Assembly: GCF_009760405.1 (NCBI RefSeq)
Contig: NZ_WRPP01000012.1
Span: forward strand, 124,001-188,000
Direction: 5' to 3'
DNA length: 64,000 bases
Source of the DNA: Nocardia terrae
GTDB taxonomy: Bacteria; Actinomycetota; Actinomycetes; Mycobacteriales; Mycobacteriaceae
In this document: positions 10,378 through 18,965 of the stretch, in pieces
Position numbering within the stretch: position 1 is the stretch's first letter
Layout of the letters: each line of letters begins with the position of its first letter
The notes under the pieces: model-generated
The model's database searches: none
Told to the model about the DNA's origin: nothing
What the model saw: the letters and a program-made list of their open reading frames with translations, nothing else
Translations under genes and position numbers: made by a program

Positions 10378-11019
10378 TCAGGCGGGCGGCGCGATCCCGG
10401 CCAGCAAGGTCGCGACGATGGCATCCACATCGACGGCGTCCACGTCGACCGCCACGCTCGACCCGCCGGGCGGCGATGTGGCACCGGGCAGCATGGCGGT
10501 GAGGACGACGTCGTGGCAGATGCCGACGAGCACGGCGGTCGCGGCGGCGGTGTCGGCGGCGGGGGCCAGGCGGCCCAGGTCGCGTTCGGCGCGCAGGTAG
10601 GCGGCCAGCAGTTCACGCCAATCGTCGTCGCGGGCCCGGGATTCGGCGAAGCGAGTCAATACGGCAGGTGTGGCCAGCAGACCGGCGAAGACCGGGAGCA
10701 CGGCGCGGTGCAGGGTCAGACCGGCGCGCAGGTATACAGCCAGGTTCTGACGGACCGTCGCCGTGCCGGGCGCCGGGAGCGTCCCCAGATCCGCGTGTGC
10801 GGCGGCGACGTGCGCGCCGACGGCGGCGGCCAGCAGTTCGTCCTTGTCAGAGAAGTGGTTGTAGAGAACGCCATCGGCCACTCCCGCCGCGCGGGCGATG
10901 GCGCGGACGGTGAGACCGGCCGCACCCTGCTCGGCGAGGAGGCGCTGGGCGGTGGCGACGAGATGGTCGCGCAGACCGTCGTCGGAACCCCGCAACGCCG
11001 CCGCCTTTCGTGGAGACAT
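10378..11019 (-). CDS. TetR family regulator
   Basis: A 213-aa TetR-type regulator. The HTH (GLTVRAIARAAGVADGVLYNHFSDKDELL, about residues 35-64) is at the N-terminus and the rest is the helical ligand-binding domain, Ala-rich with a VDVDAVDVDAIV stretch near the end. It follows the methyltransferase gene by only 5 nt on the same strand, so the regulator is the second gene of its own target operon. The paired palindromes at 11877-11904 upstream of the operon are its likely operators. Confidence 0.9.
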   Translation of the reverse strand: MSPRKAAALRGSDDGLRDHLVATAQRLLAEQGAAGLTVRAIARAAGVADGVLYNHFSDKDELLAAAVGAHVAAAHADLGTLPAPGTATVRQNLAVYLRAGLTLHRAVLPVFAGLLATPAVLTRFAESRARDDDWRELLAAYLRAERDLGRLAPAADTAAATAVLVGICHDVVLTAMLPGATSPPGGSSVAVDVDAVDVDAIVATLLAGIAPPA

Positions 11020-11024
11020 GGTGG

Positions 11025-11861
11025 TTACGGTAGCGGGGTGGTGGCGGTGACCAGCCAGGCCGCTACGCGCAGACGGACGCCCGCGGGGGTGGCGTAGGTG
11101 GTCAGGGTTTCGGAGACGGCCTGGCGGACTTTGCCGTCGGTGGCGAAGCCGGCCAGCGTGCGGTGGTAGTGGACCGGGCCCCAGCCCATGATGAACTCGG
11201 TGGCGTCGGGGATGTCTCGGCCCCAGATGCCTTCGGCCTCACGGTATTCGGCGTCGATGTCGGTGAAACCGGCTGCGGACAGCAGGGATCGGATGCGGTC
11301 GGGGTCGGAGAAGGGGCCCTGGGCGGGGCTGACGACGAAGTTGTCGAGATGGGCTGCGGCGGCGCCGAATACCGCGCCGAGGTCGGTGCCGGGCATGGGC
11401 GGCATGGCGACGAAGGCGAGGCGTCCGCCTGGGCGCAGGGCCCGGGCGATATTGGCGAAGGCGACGGTGGGGTCGGCGAAGAACATGATGCCGAAGCGGC
11501 TGAGGGCGGCGTCGAACGCGCCGGCGGGGAACGGGTGGATCTGGGCGTCGCCCTGTTCGAAGGACACGTTCGGGACGGCTTCGGTAGCGGCGAGTTCGCG
11601 GGCGCGGGCGAGCATCGGACCCGAGAGGTCGATGCCCGTCGCGGAACCGCCGGACGCCCGACGGGCCGCCGCGCGCGTCAATTGGCCATTGCCGCAACCG
11701 ATGTCGAGTACGCGGTCCCCCTCGGCGACGCCGGCCGCGGTCAGCAGAGGCTGGTTGAAGCCATGGTTCACCGCGTCGTATCGGTCGTAGTTGCCCGCCC
11801 AGTGCTCGCCCTCGTAGCCGTTCCAGGCCTCGGACTGAGCGGTATTCACGATTTCGGTCAT
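11025..11861 (-). CDS. Class I SAM-dependent methyltransferase
   Basis: A 278-aa methyltransferase of the UbiE/COQ5-like superfamily. The SAM-binding loop is RVLDIGCGNGQLT (about 50-62), followed by GIDLSGPMLARAR (motif II acidic loop) and ALRPGGRLAFVAMP (motif IV/V). The substrate is unknown. It heads an operon with a TetR gene that follows after 5 nt, and the start is 15 bp from two adjacent operator palindromes. This suggests a ligand-induced modification reaction. Confidence 0.88.
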   Translation of the reverse strand: MTEIVNTAQSEAWNGYEGEHWAGNYDRYDAVNHGFNQPLLTAAGVAEGDRVLDIGCGNGQLTRAAARRASGGSATGIDLSGPMLARARELAATEAVPNVSFEQGDAQIHPFPAGAFDAALSRFGIMFFADPTVAFANIARALRPGGRLAFVAMPPMPGTDLGAVFGAAAAHLDNFVVSPAQGPFSDPDRIRSLLSAAGFTDIDAEYREAEGIWGRDIPDATEFIMGWGPVHYHRTLAGFATDGKVRQAVSETLTTYATPAGVRLRVAAWLVTATTPLP

Positions 11862-11876
11862 GATCGACTCCTAATA

Positions 11877-11904
11877 TGAACAGTAGTTCATGAACGTGTG
11901 TTCA
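11877..11904. promoter_or_regulatory. Two abutting TetR-type operator palindromes
   Basis: TGAACAGTAGTTCA (11877-11890) is followed without a gap by TGAACGTGTGTTCA (11891-11904). Both are TGAAC-N4-GTTCA palindromes. They lie 15-43 bp upstream of the methyltransferase start, where a repressor would block RNA polymerase. Confidence 0.8.
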
Positions 11905-11989
11905 TAATGCGCCGCACTCCCCTATCGGGTCAAGACCCCCTAGGACACACGGGTTTTGAGTGTCGGCGCGATGTGCGATGCTTCCGAAC

Positions 11990-12691
11990 ATGGCACGGAT
12001 ACTGCTGGTCCCCGGGTTTTGGCTGGGGGCATGGGCGTGGGACGAAGTGGCCGAACAGCTTCGATCGTTCGGGGACGAGGTGACGGCGCTGACGCTGCCG
12101 GGATTGGATCCCGACGATCCGGATCGGCTGTCGGCAACCCTCGAGACCCAGGCGCGGGCGATCGTCGACGCGGCCGGGGAGTCGGCGGTCCTGGTCGCTC
12201 ATTCGGGCGGCGGCGCGGCCGCGTACATGGCGACCGGCCTGGCGCCCGAGCGCTTTTCGCGGGTCGTCTACGCCGACAGCGCCCCCATCCCGGAGGGACA
12301 CACCCTGATTCCGGCACTCGGCGATGTGCCGGATTTCCCGTTGCCGCAGACCTGGAAAGAGGTCGAGGACATGGGCAACAGCCTGGCCGGGCTGGACGAG
12401 CCGACGCTGGCCCGCTTCCGCGAGCGGGCGGTCTCCGTCCCGGCCGGGGTAGCGGGACGTCCGGTCACGCTGAGCGATTCGGCTGCGCGACTGAAGGTTC
12501 CGACCACGGTGATCTGCTGCAGCTACCCCTCGGAACTGGTCCAGCGGTTGCGCGATGCCGGGGAGGTGCCGATCTTCCGGGAGCTGCGCGATCTCGACGC
12601 CGAGTACCTGGACCTACCGACCGGCCACTGGCCGATGTGGTCGAAGCCGGCCGAACTGGCGGAGCTGATTCATGAGGCCGCCGGTCGTTGA
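11990..12691 (+). CDS. Alpha/beta hydrolase
   Basis: A 233-aa alpha/beta-hydrolase fold protein. ILLVPGFWLGAWAWDEV forms the oxyanion-hole region, VLVAHSGGG holds the nucleophile Ser, and TGHWPMWSKP the catalytic His. The pattern resembles EstA/MenH-like esterases; substrate unknown. The ATG at 11990 gives the normal family N-terminus (MARILLVPG). It is divergent from the methyltransferase-TetR operon and shares its promoter region, so it may belong to the same regulon. Confidence 0.85.
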   Translation: MARILLVPGFWLGAWAWDEVAEQLRSFGDEVTALTLPGLDPDDPDRLSATLETQARAIVDAAGESAVLVAHSGGGAAAYMATGLAPERFSRVVYADSAPIPEGHTLIPALGDVPDFPLPQTWKEVEDMGNSLAGLDEPTLARFRERAVSVPAGVAGRPVTLSDSAARLKVPTTVICCSYPSELVQRLRDAGEVPIFRELRDLDAEYLDLPTGHWPMWSKPAELAELIHEAAGR

Positions 12692-12995
12692 ACTTTCAGC
12701 GACTTTTTGGCAAATAGTCAGCGACGGAACAGCATCCAGATAAGCAGTCGCTCAGCTTGCTACGAGCTCGGGCAACCTGTTAACAGTCGCTGCCACGTGC
12801 GCCATTTCAGGGTTGCAGGCTAATCGCTTGCGCGGCCGAATGATCAAAATTCTTGGCGACACGATTGCGGTGCTGGTTGGATGCCGGAGTATCGCCCTTG
12901 TCCGACGCGGACGCGGGCGAAGTACTGCATACTACGACGGGCAGCGGCAAGGCTGTCCTCACAACGAGATCGAATGGAAACTTCGGGGGTTGTAC
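12692..12995 (+). other. Intergenic region upstream of the lipoprotein gene
   Basis: This 304-bp stretch is less GC-rich than its neighbours. I see no convincing open frame or strong hairpin. It presumably contains the promoter and leader of the lipoprotein gene at 12996. Confidence 0.5.
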
Positions 12996-13829
12996 ATGAA
13001 TGAACTGATGTCGCAACGAAACCGCACGTCCGGAAGCCGGATCCGGCGCGGCGCGCTACCGATCGTGATCGCCGCGGCCGCGGTCGCCGCACTGGTTGCG
13101 GGCTGCTCCTCGTCCTCCAGCTCGGACAGCAAGGCGACCACCTCGCAGGCCGCCCCGCCGTCGCAGCTGCCGGACGGCGCGCAGATCGTCGCCGAGTCCG
13201 CCAAGACCACCCAGACCCTGCAGTCCGTGCACGCGGATCTCCAGGTCACCAGCATCCCGAACCTCCCGTTCGAGAGCATCAAGGCCGACATCACCAACCA
13301 GCCGCAGGGCGCGGGTCAGGCCATCGGTGAGGCCAAGGTCAAGGTCAAGCAGGACGACCCCGACTTCACCGACACCAAGTTCCTGGTCGTCGACAAGACC
13401 CTCTACACCGGCGACGGCAGCAAGTACGCCAAGGTCGGCCCCGCCGAGAAGATCTACGATCCGGGCGTCATCCTGGACAAGGACAAGGGCCTGGCCAACG
13501 CCATCGCGCAGGTGAAGGACGCGAAGGCCGTGGACCGTGAGAAGCTCAACGGCCTCGACGTCGTGAAGATCACCGGCACCATCGACGCCTCCGTCATCGA
13601 CCCGGTCGTGCCGCAGATCGGCAAGGACGGCGGTACCTTCCCGATCACCCTGTACATCCAGGACGTCGCTCCCCCGAGCGGCGCGGGCACCACGCTGCCG
13701 TCCACGGCCGCCTCGCCGGGCACCGGCCCGAACCTGGTGCGCGCCATCGTGACCAAGGACGCCGGCAATGTCTCCGTGACCCTGTCCAACTGGGGTAAGG
13801 AAGTCCACGTCACCAAGCCCGGCGGCTAA
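12996..13829 (+). CDS. LprG/LppX-family lipoprotein
   Basis: A 277-aa lipoprotein with a basic N-region, a hydrophobic stretch (LPIVIAAAAVAALVAGC) and a lipobox LVAGC, so it is lipidated and anchored outside the plasma membrane. The mature part (DGAQIVAESAKTTQTLQS, later YTGDGSKYAKVGPAEKIYDP and VVKITGTIDA) matches the LppX_LprAFG family, whose members carry lipids or lipoglycans across the mycobacterial envelope. In M. tuberculosis lprG is paired with an MFS pump (Rv1410c), but no such partner is adjacent here. ATG at 12996. Tandem hairpins follow. Confidence 0.9.
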   Translation: MNELMSQRNRTSGSRIRRGALPIVIAAAAVAALVAGCSSSSSSDSKATTSQAAPPSQLPDGAQIVAESAKTTQTLQSVHADLQVTSIPNLPFESIKADITNQPQGAGQAIGEAKVKVKQDDPDFTDTKFLVVDKTLYTGDGSKYAKVGPAEKIYDPGVILDKDKGLANAIAQVKDAKAVDREKLNGLDVVKITGTIDASVIDPVVPQIGKDGGTFPITLYIQDVAPPSGAGTTLPSTAASPGTGPNLVRAIVTKDAGNVSVTLSNWGKEVHVTKPGG

Positions 13830-13860
13830 GAACACGCGCCACCCTGCCATGTGAGTTCGA

Positions 13861-13951
13861 AGCCGGTTCGGGGAAAACGTAACGGCGGCAATGCCGGTCG
13901 TCCATTACCCCGAACCGGCTTTCGCATTTCAGCACCTCGATGCTGAAATGC
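13861..13951 (+). terminator. Tandem hairpin terminator after the lipoprotein gene
   Basis: AGCCGGTTCGGGG (13861-13873) pairs with CCCCGAACCGGCT (13908-13920). Three bases later a second perfect 11-bp hairpin, GCATTTCAGCA / TGCTGAAATGC (13924-13951), follows. Together they should stop transcription before the next cluster. Confidence 0.8.
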
Positions 13952-14105
13952 CGTTGTTCACAACGAATTACAGATCAGTGCCGAGCTGGTTAGTCCGCAG
14001 CTACCGCAGCTTGATCGCTTAAGAGATTGTTCAGTGAAATGCAAGGCGCAGCAACGACGATTTCGTCTGAAAGTTCAACGTCGGGCCTGCGTGTGGAGGG
14101 ATGAC

Positions 14106-15614
14106 ATGACGATCGAACGCCAGGAAACCGAAGCGCCGATCGAACGGCAAACACAGCCCGAGGGCCAGCAAAACCAACCCGAGGGTGAATTTCGCCGCCC
14201 CCCGCTCGACGGCCCACCGCCGATTTCCAATGTCTGGGTCTACAACGGCAAAGCCTACGACCTCAGCGACTGGATTTCCAAGCATCCCGGCGGTGAGTTC
14301 TTCATCGGCCGGACCAAGAACCGCGACATCACCTCGATCGTCGGTTCGTATCACAAGAATCCGGAGGCCATCGGCCGCATCCTGAAGAAGTACTCGCTGG
14401 ATCGCGACGCACTGCCCGAGGACATCCACCCCAAGGCCAACGCGCCCGCCTTCCTCTTCAACGAGGGCTTCGACAGCTGGCGCGACACCCCGAAGTTCAG
14501 CTTCGACAACAAGGACGACCTCCTACACAAGGTGAAGGCGCGTCTGAAGGAACCCGAGCTGGCCGCGCGGATCCGCCGCATGGACACCTACTTCAACATC
14601 GTGGTGGCCCTGCTGGCGGTGGCGTACTTCGCGGTGCAGGGGCTGCGGCTGTTCGAGCGCAGCTGGATGCCGCTGCCGGTGTTCGTGATCGCCATGGTGC
14701 TGCTGCGCAGCGGCCTGGCCGGTTTCGGGCACTACGCCATCCACCGGGCCCAGAAGGGCATGAACAAGATCTACACGAATGCCTTCGACTTCAATTACGT
14801 CGCACTGGCTTTCGTGACCGCGGACGGCCACGCGCTGCTGCACCACCCGCACACCCAGAGTGAAGTCGACATCAAGAAGAACGTCTTCACCATGATGATG
14901 CGGATCCCGCGGCTGTACCGGGTGCCGGTCCACACCGTGCACAAGTTCGGCCACACCGTGACCGGCATGCTGATGCGTCTGCTCGATGTCTGCCGGCTCA
15001 CCCGCAAGGTCGGCATCAAGGACATGTACGGCACCTGGGGTGGGGCGCTGCCGCACTTCATCGGCTCCTTCGGTGTGCGGTTCCTGCTGCTGGGCGAGAT
15101 GATCGCGTTCATCGTGGCGGGCGACTTCTGGGCCTGGGCACTGCAATTCGTGATCACGCTGTGGGTCTCGACCTTCCTGGTGGTGGCCAGCCACGACTTC
15201 GAGGTGGAGTCCGAGGAGCTCGAGCACAACACCGAGGACTGGGGCGTCGACCAGATCGAGCAGGCCTACGACCTCAAGGTGGTCGGCAACCGCTACATCG
15301 ACTGCTTCCTGTCCGCGGGCCTGAGCTCGCACCGGGTGCACCACGTATTGCCTTACCAGCGAAGCGGATTCGCGAACATTGCGACCGAGGACGTGCTCCG
15401 CGAGGAGTCGGCCAAGTTCGGGGTGGAGTGGCTGCCGGCCAAGAGCTTCTTTACCGACCGGTTCCCCAAGCAGATCCGCACCTACATTCTCGCGCCGTCC
15501 GACGACGCGGTGGAGCGCAAGTGGGGGTTCGTGAAGGAACACTTCTCGCCGCTTGCCCTGAAGACCTGCGCCGTCTACACGGTTCAGGGCTTCACCGGAA
15601 TCGGAACGGTCTGA
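14106..15614 (+). CDS. Cytochrome b5 - fatty-acid desaturase fusion
   Basis: A 502-aa membrane enzyme joining a cytochrome b5 domain (about 40-105; heme ligands H60 in HPGG and H83) to a membrane desaturase/hydroxylase. The three iron-binding histidine boxes are complete: HYAIH (209-213), HALLHH (242-247) and HRVHH (409-413). Such enzymes insert double bonds or hydroxyls into acyl chains with electrons from the fused heme domain. The third box begins with His, not the Gln of classical front-end desaturases, so regiochemistry cannot be assigned. ATG at 14106 has GGAGGG upstream. It is the first of three same-strand genes with a type III PKS and an exporter. Confidence 0.88.
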   Translation: MTIERQETEAPIERQTQPEGQQNQPEGEFRRPPLDGPPPISNVWVYNGKAYDLSDWISKHPGGEFFIGRTKNRDITSIVGSYHKNPEAIGRILKKYSLDRDALPEDIHPKANAPAFLFNEGFDSWRDTPKFSFDNKDDLLHKVKARLKEPELAARIRRMDTYFNIVVALLAVAYFAVQGLRLFERSWMPLPVFVIAMVLLRSGLAGFGHYAIHRAQKGMNKIYTNAFDFNYVALAFVTADGHALLHHPHTQSEVDIKKNVFTMMMRIPRLYRVPVHTVHKFGHTVTGMLMRLLDVCRLTRKVGIKDMYGTWGGALPHFIGSFGVRFLLLGEMIAFIVAGDFWAWALQFVITLWVSTFLVVASHDFEVESEELEHNTEDWGVDQIEQAYDLKVVGNRYIDCFLSAGLSSHRVHHVLPYQRSGFANIATEDVLREESAKFGVEWLPAKSFFTDRFPKQIRTYILAPSDDAVERKWGFVKEHFSPLALKTCAVYTVQGFTGIGTV

Positions 15615-15699
15615 ACCGATTCCATTGAACCGCGGTGCGTTCGAAACATGCGCCGACCGCACCGCGGGTCGTCATTGTGAAAAACGAGGGGAGTATTTC

Positions 15700-16926
15700 G
15701 TGTCTATCACCATTGATGAAGGGGGCGCTCTGCCCACGTCGGCAGCGATGCCCCGGCCCGAGGCCGCGACCCGGTTCGTGGGAGGCGAACCCGGTTACGA
15801 TTTCGCGCCCACCCCGTTGCCCCCGACCCCGCCGACCACCGTCGGCGTGATCGAGAGCATCGCCACCGGTTCGCCCACCCAGATCTTCTCGCAGGCGGAT
15901 GCCGCCGCTCAGGTGGCGGAACTGTTCAGCGATCCGGTCCAGCAGGCCCGGATCCCGCGGATCTACCAGAAGACCCGGATCACCACCCGGCATCTGGCGG
16001 TCGACCCGATCGATCCCGAATTCCTCTCCTACAGCAAGGAAGTCGGGACCATCCGGGGCCGGATGAACACCTTCTACGACCACGCGGTGCCGCTGGCCGT
16101 GGATGTGGCCGGCCGCGCGATCGAGCATCTGGAGAACCCGGCCGAGGAGATCGGCATGCTGGTCTTCGCCACCAGCACCGGTTTCATCGCGCCCGGCGTG
16201 GATGTGGCCGTGGTGAAGCAGCTGGGCTTGTCCAAGGCCGTCAACCGCGTCATCGTGAACTTCATGGGCTGTGCGGCCGCGATGAACTCGATGCGCGCCG
16301 CGGTGGATTTCGTCCGGGCGCACCCGGACAAGAAGGCGCTGGTCATCTGCATCGAGCTGAGCTCGGTGAACGCCGTGTTCGACGACAACATCAACGATGT
16401 CATCATCCACAGCCTCTTCGGTGACGGCTGCGGCGCGGTGGTCATCGGGGCGAGCAACCCGCAGCGCGAGCTGCCCGCCGGCTCCGTGGTCATCCGCGAC
16501 AGCTTCAGCTACCTGTTCGACGACGCGGAGGACGGAATCGTCCTGGGCGTCAACGACAACGGCATCACCTGCGAGCTGTCGGAGAACCTGCCGCAGTACA
16601 TTCTGCGCGGGGTCGATCCGGTGATCACCGGGGTGCTCGAGCGGCACGGCATGGCCAAGTCCGACATCGATCTGTGGGCGATCCACCCGGGTGGCCCGAA
16701 GATCATCGAGGAATCGGTGCGCTCGCTCGGCCTGGGTTCGGAGCAGGCGGCGACCAGCTGGGACGTGCTCGCCGAATACGGCAACATGCTCAGCGTCTCG
16801 CTGATCTTCGTGCTCGAGCAGATGATCGCGCAGCAGGCCACCGAGCCGATCTCGACGGGTGTGGCGTTCTCGTTCGCGCCGGGTGTCACCCTCGAGGGCG
16901 TGCTCTTCGACATCATCCGTCCGTGA
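15700..16926 (+). CDS. Type III polyketide synthase (chalcone synthase superfamily)
   Basis: A 408-aa homodimeric ketosynthase that extends an acyl-CoA starter with malonyl units to pyrones, resorcinols or phloroglucinols. The Cys-His-Asn triad is visible: C191 in NFMGCAAAMNSMRA, H329 in LWAIHPGGPKII and N362 in EYGNMLS. LFGDGCGAVVIG is also typical. The N-terminal 50 residues are Pro-rich and extra compared with plant enzymes, as in PKS10/11/18-type mycobacterial proteins. GTG at 15700 with GAGGGGA about 8 nt upstream. It lies 85 bp after the desaturase and 32 bp before the exporter, suggesting one pathway that makes and modifies an alkyl polyketide. Confidence 0.92.
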   Translation: MSITIDEGGALPTSAAMPRPEAATRFVGGEPGYDFAPTPLPPTPPTTVGVIESIATGSPTQIFSQADAAAQVAELFSDPVQQARIPRIYQKTRITTRHLAVDPIDPEFLSYSKEVGTIRGRMNTFYDHAVPLAVDVAGRAIEHLENPAEEIGMLVFATSTGFIAPGVDVAVVKQLGLSKAVNRVIVNFMGCAAAMNSMRAAVDFVRAHPDKKALVICIELSSVNAVFDDNINDVIIHSLFGDGCGAVVIGASNPQRELPAGSVVIRDSFSYLFDDAEDGIVLGVNDNGITCELSENLPQYILRGVDPVITGVLERHGMAKSDIDLWAIHPGGPKIIEESVRSLGLGSEQAATSWDVLAEYGNMLSVSLIFVLEQMIAQQATEPISTGVAFSFAPGVTLEGVLFDIIRP

Positions 16927-16958
16927 TCCGGTAGTCCCTCCGAGAAGGCTCAGCAGTC

Positions 16959-18902
16959 ATGCAACTCATCAGATTCCTCATCTCCATTTCGTGGATGCGG
17001 ATCGCGGGCGTCATCGCCTCCGGTCTCGTCTGCGGTGCGGCCAATACCTACCTGGTGACATTGATTCGGGGAGTGGTGTCACCGGAACCGCATCCGGGCG
17101 TTACGGTTCAGGCATTCGTGGCGACCGCGCTGGTCATCCTGATCAGCGGCGTGATCTCGCAGGTGCTGCTGATCCGGCTCGCCCAGGAAGCGATCTACCG
17201 CCTGCGGGCGGACCTGAGCGCGAAAATCGTGTCCGCGCCGCTCGAGCACCTCGAGCGGCTCGGGCAGCACCGCCTGATCGCGACCCTGACCGAGGACGTG
17301 CGGTCACTGTCGCAGGCGGTCACGGCCATTCCGAGCATCTGCATCGACCTGGCGACGATCATCGGGTGCTTCGTGTTCCTGGCGATCGTGTCCGGCCCGA
17401 TCTTCGCCACCACGGTCGCGGGCACGCTGCTCGGAATCGGCTGTGTCGAAACGGTTCTCAAGAAGGTGCGGCACCTCTACAAGGAGGCCCGCGAGAACGA
17501 GGACGGCCTGCTGCGGTCCTTCCAGGAGGTGTCGCTGGGCATCAAGGAGCTCAAGCTGCACCGCGGGCGGCGCGCCGACTTCATGGACAAGCACCTGCTC
17601 GGCTCGGCCGAGAAGCTGCGCGTCCAGAATGTCGACGCCGGTTCGAAATTCACCTTCGCGCAGGGCTTCGGCCAGCTGCTGCAGCTGGGCACCATGGCCC
17701 TGATCCTGTTCGGCCTGGCGCGGGCGCTGAACCTGCCGCAGAACACCATGGTCGGCTATGTCCTGGTCACTACGTTCCTGTCGATGCCCATGCAGAACTT
17801 CATGCACCGCATTCCCGATCTGCTGCGCGGTGACGTGGCGCTGGCCAAGATCCGCTCGCTGAATCTGTCCATCCAGACCGCGCACGACGAGTCCACGCTG
17901 CCCTACACCGAGCGACCGGCCGCCACCGCAGCGCGGCTGGAACTCAATGACGTCAGCTACAACTACCTGACCGAAGCGCCGCCGGCGTTTCCGCCAGTGC
18001 CGGGTGGTCCGCCGCCCGGAACCGGAGCTCACCCGGGTGGCGGTGCGCGGCCGCACCCGGGTGGGGCCGGGCGACCCGGGGCACCCGGTGCGCCCGTGGG
18101 CGGACGACCCGGACCGCATCCGCCCGGCGGACGCCCCGGCGGTCCCCCGCCCGGGCACGGCCCGCGGCCCGGCGGCGATCGCCCGGATGTCAACGGCCAC
18201 AGGTTCGTCGACCATGCGGGCCACGACGGACGCCCGGTCCCGATGGGCGCGGGCGCGCCGATGAGCCCGCCCGAAGCCGACGGCACCGGCTTCCACCTCG
18301 GCCCGCTGGACCTGACCTTCGAACCCGGACAGATCACGTTCATCGTGGGCGGCAACGGCAGCGGCAAATCGACGCTGGCCAAACTGATCACGGGTCTCTA
18401 CGTCCCGCAGAACGGCCACCTGTCGCTCAACGGCGAGCGGATCGACCACGAGAACATCGAGTGGTTCCGCCAGAACTCGTCGGCGGTCTTCACCGACTTC
18501 CACCTGTTCGAGGACTACCTGGGCTTCGACGAGGGCATCGACGACGAAGTCCGTAAGTACCTGAAGGAACTGCAGATCGACCACAAGGTCACCGTGGAGA
18601 ACGGCCGCCTGTCGACCGTGGCACTGTCCCAGGGCCAGCGAAAGCGCCTGGCGCTGTTGACCGCCCTGCTCGAGGACCGCCCGATCTACATGTTCGACGA
18701 ATGGGCCGCCGACCAGGAGCCGAAGTTCCGCGATGTCTTCTACCGCGAGATCATCGTGAACCTCAAGGAACGCGGCAAGACGGTCATCGTCATCACCCAC
18801 GACGACCGCTACTTCGACTGCGCCGACCAGATCGTCAAACTCGACTTCGGCCGCATCGCCGAGGTCAAGGAGCTCAGCCCGCCCTTGGCGGCTGCCGAGT
18901 AG
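16959..18902 (+). CDS. SyrD/PvdE-type ABC exporter with a Pro/Gly/His-rich insert
   Basis: A 647-aa fused permease-ATPase. Residues 1-300 form the membrane domain; the ATPase has Walker A GGNGSGKST (464-472), signature LSQGQ (556-560), Walker B IYMFDE (576-581) and H-loop H614. SAVFTDFHLFEDYLG and FDEWAADQEPKFRDVFY are typical of the cyclic-peptide/siderophore exporter family (SyrD, PvdE). About 105 residues (338-443) between the first two strands of the ATPase are almost all Pro, Gly, His, Ala and Arg. I know of no such insert in SyrD or PvdE, which are about 550 aa. It probably exports the product of the two upstream genes. Confidence 0.9.
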   Translation: MQLIRFLISISWMRIAGVIASGLVCGAANTYLVTLIRGVVSPEPHPGVTVQAFVATALVILISGVISQVLLIRLAQEAIYRLRADLSAKIVSAPLEHLERLGQHRLIATLTEDVRSLSQAVTAIPSICIDLATIIGCFVFLAIVSGPIFATTVAGTLLGIGCVETVLKKVRHLYKEARENEDGLLRSFQEVSLGIKELKLHRGRRADFMDKHLLGSAEKLRVQNVDAGSKFTFAQGFGQLLQLGTMALILFGLARALNLPQNTMVGYVLVTTFLSMPMQNFMHRIPDLLRGDVALAKIRSLNLSIQTAHDESTLPYTERPAATAARLELNDVSYNYLTEAPPAFPPVPGGPPPGTGAHPGGGARPHPGGAGRPGAPGAPVGGRPGPHPPGGRPGGPPPGHGPRPGGDRPDVNGHRFVDHAGHDGRPVPMGAGAPMSPPEADGTGFHLGPLDLTFEPGQITFIVGGNGSGKSTLAKLITGLYVPQNGHLSLNGERIDHENIEWFRQNSSAVFTDFHLFEDYLGFDEGIDDEVRKYLKELQIDHKVTVENGRLSTVALSQGQRKRLALLTALLEDRPIYMFDEWAADQEPKFRDVFYREIIVNLKERGKTVIVITHDDRYFDCADQIVKLDFGRIAEVKELSPPLAAAE

Positions 18903-18952
18903 CGACGAAAAACCAAGGCCCCGCACCGATTTCGGTGCGGGGCCTTTCGTCG
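18903..18952. terminator. Bidirectional terminator between the exporter and FAD monooxygenase genes
   Basis: AAGGCCCCGCACCGA (18915-18929) and TCGGTGCGGGGCCTT (18932-18946) form a perfect 15-bp stem with a 2-nt centre. An outer pair CGACGAAA/TTTCGTCG surrounds it, giving T-rich ends on both strands. It separates the convergent genes ending at 18902 and 18966. Confidence 0.92.
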
Positions 18953-18965
18953 CCGATGGAACGGC

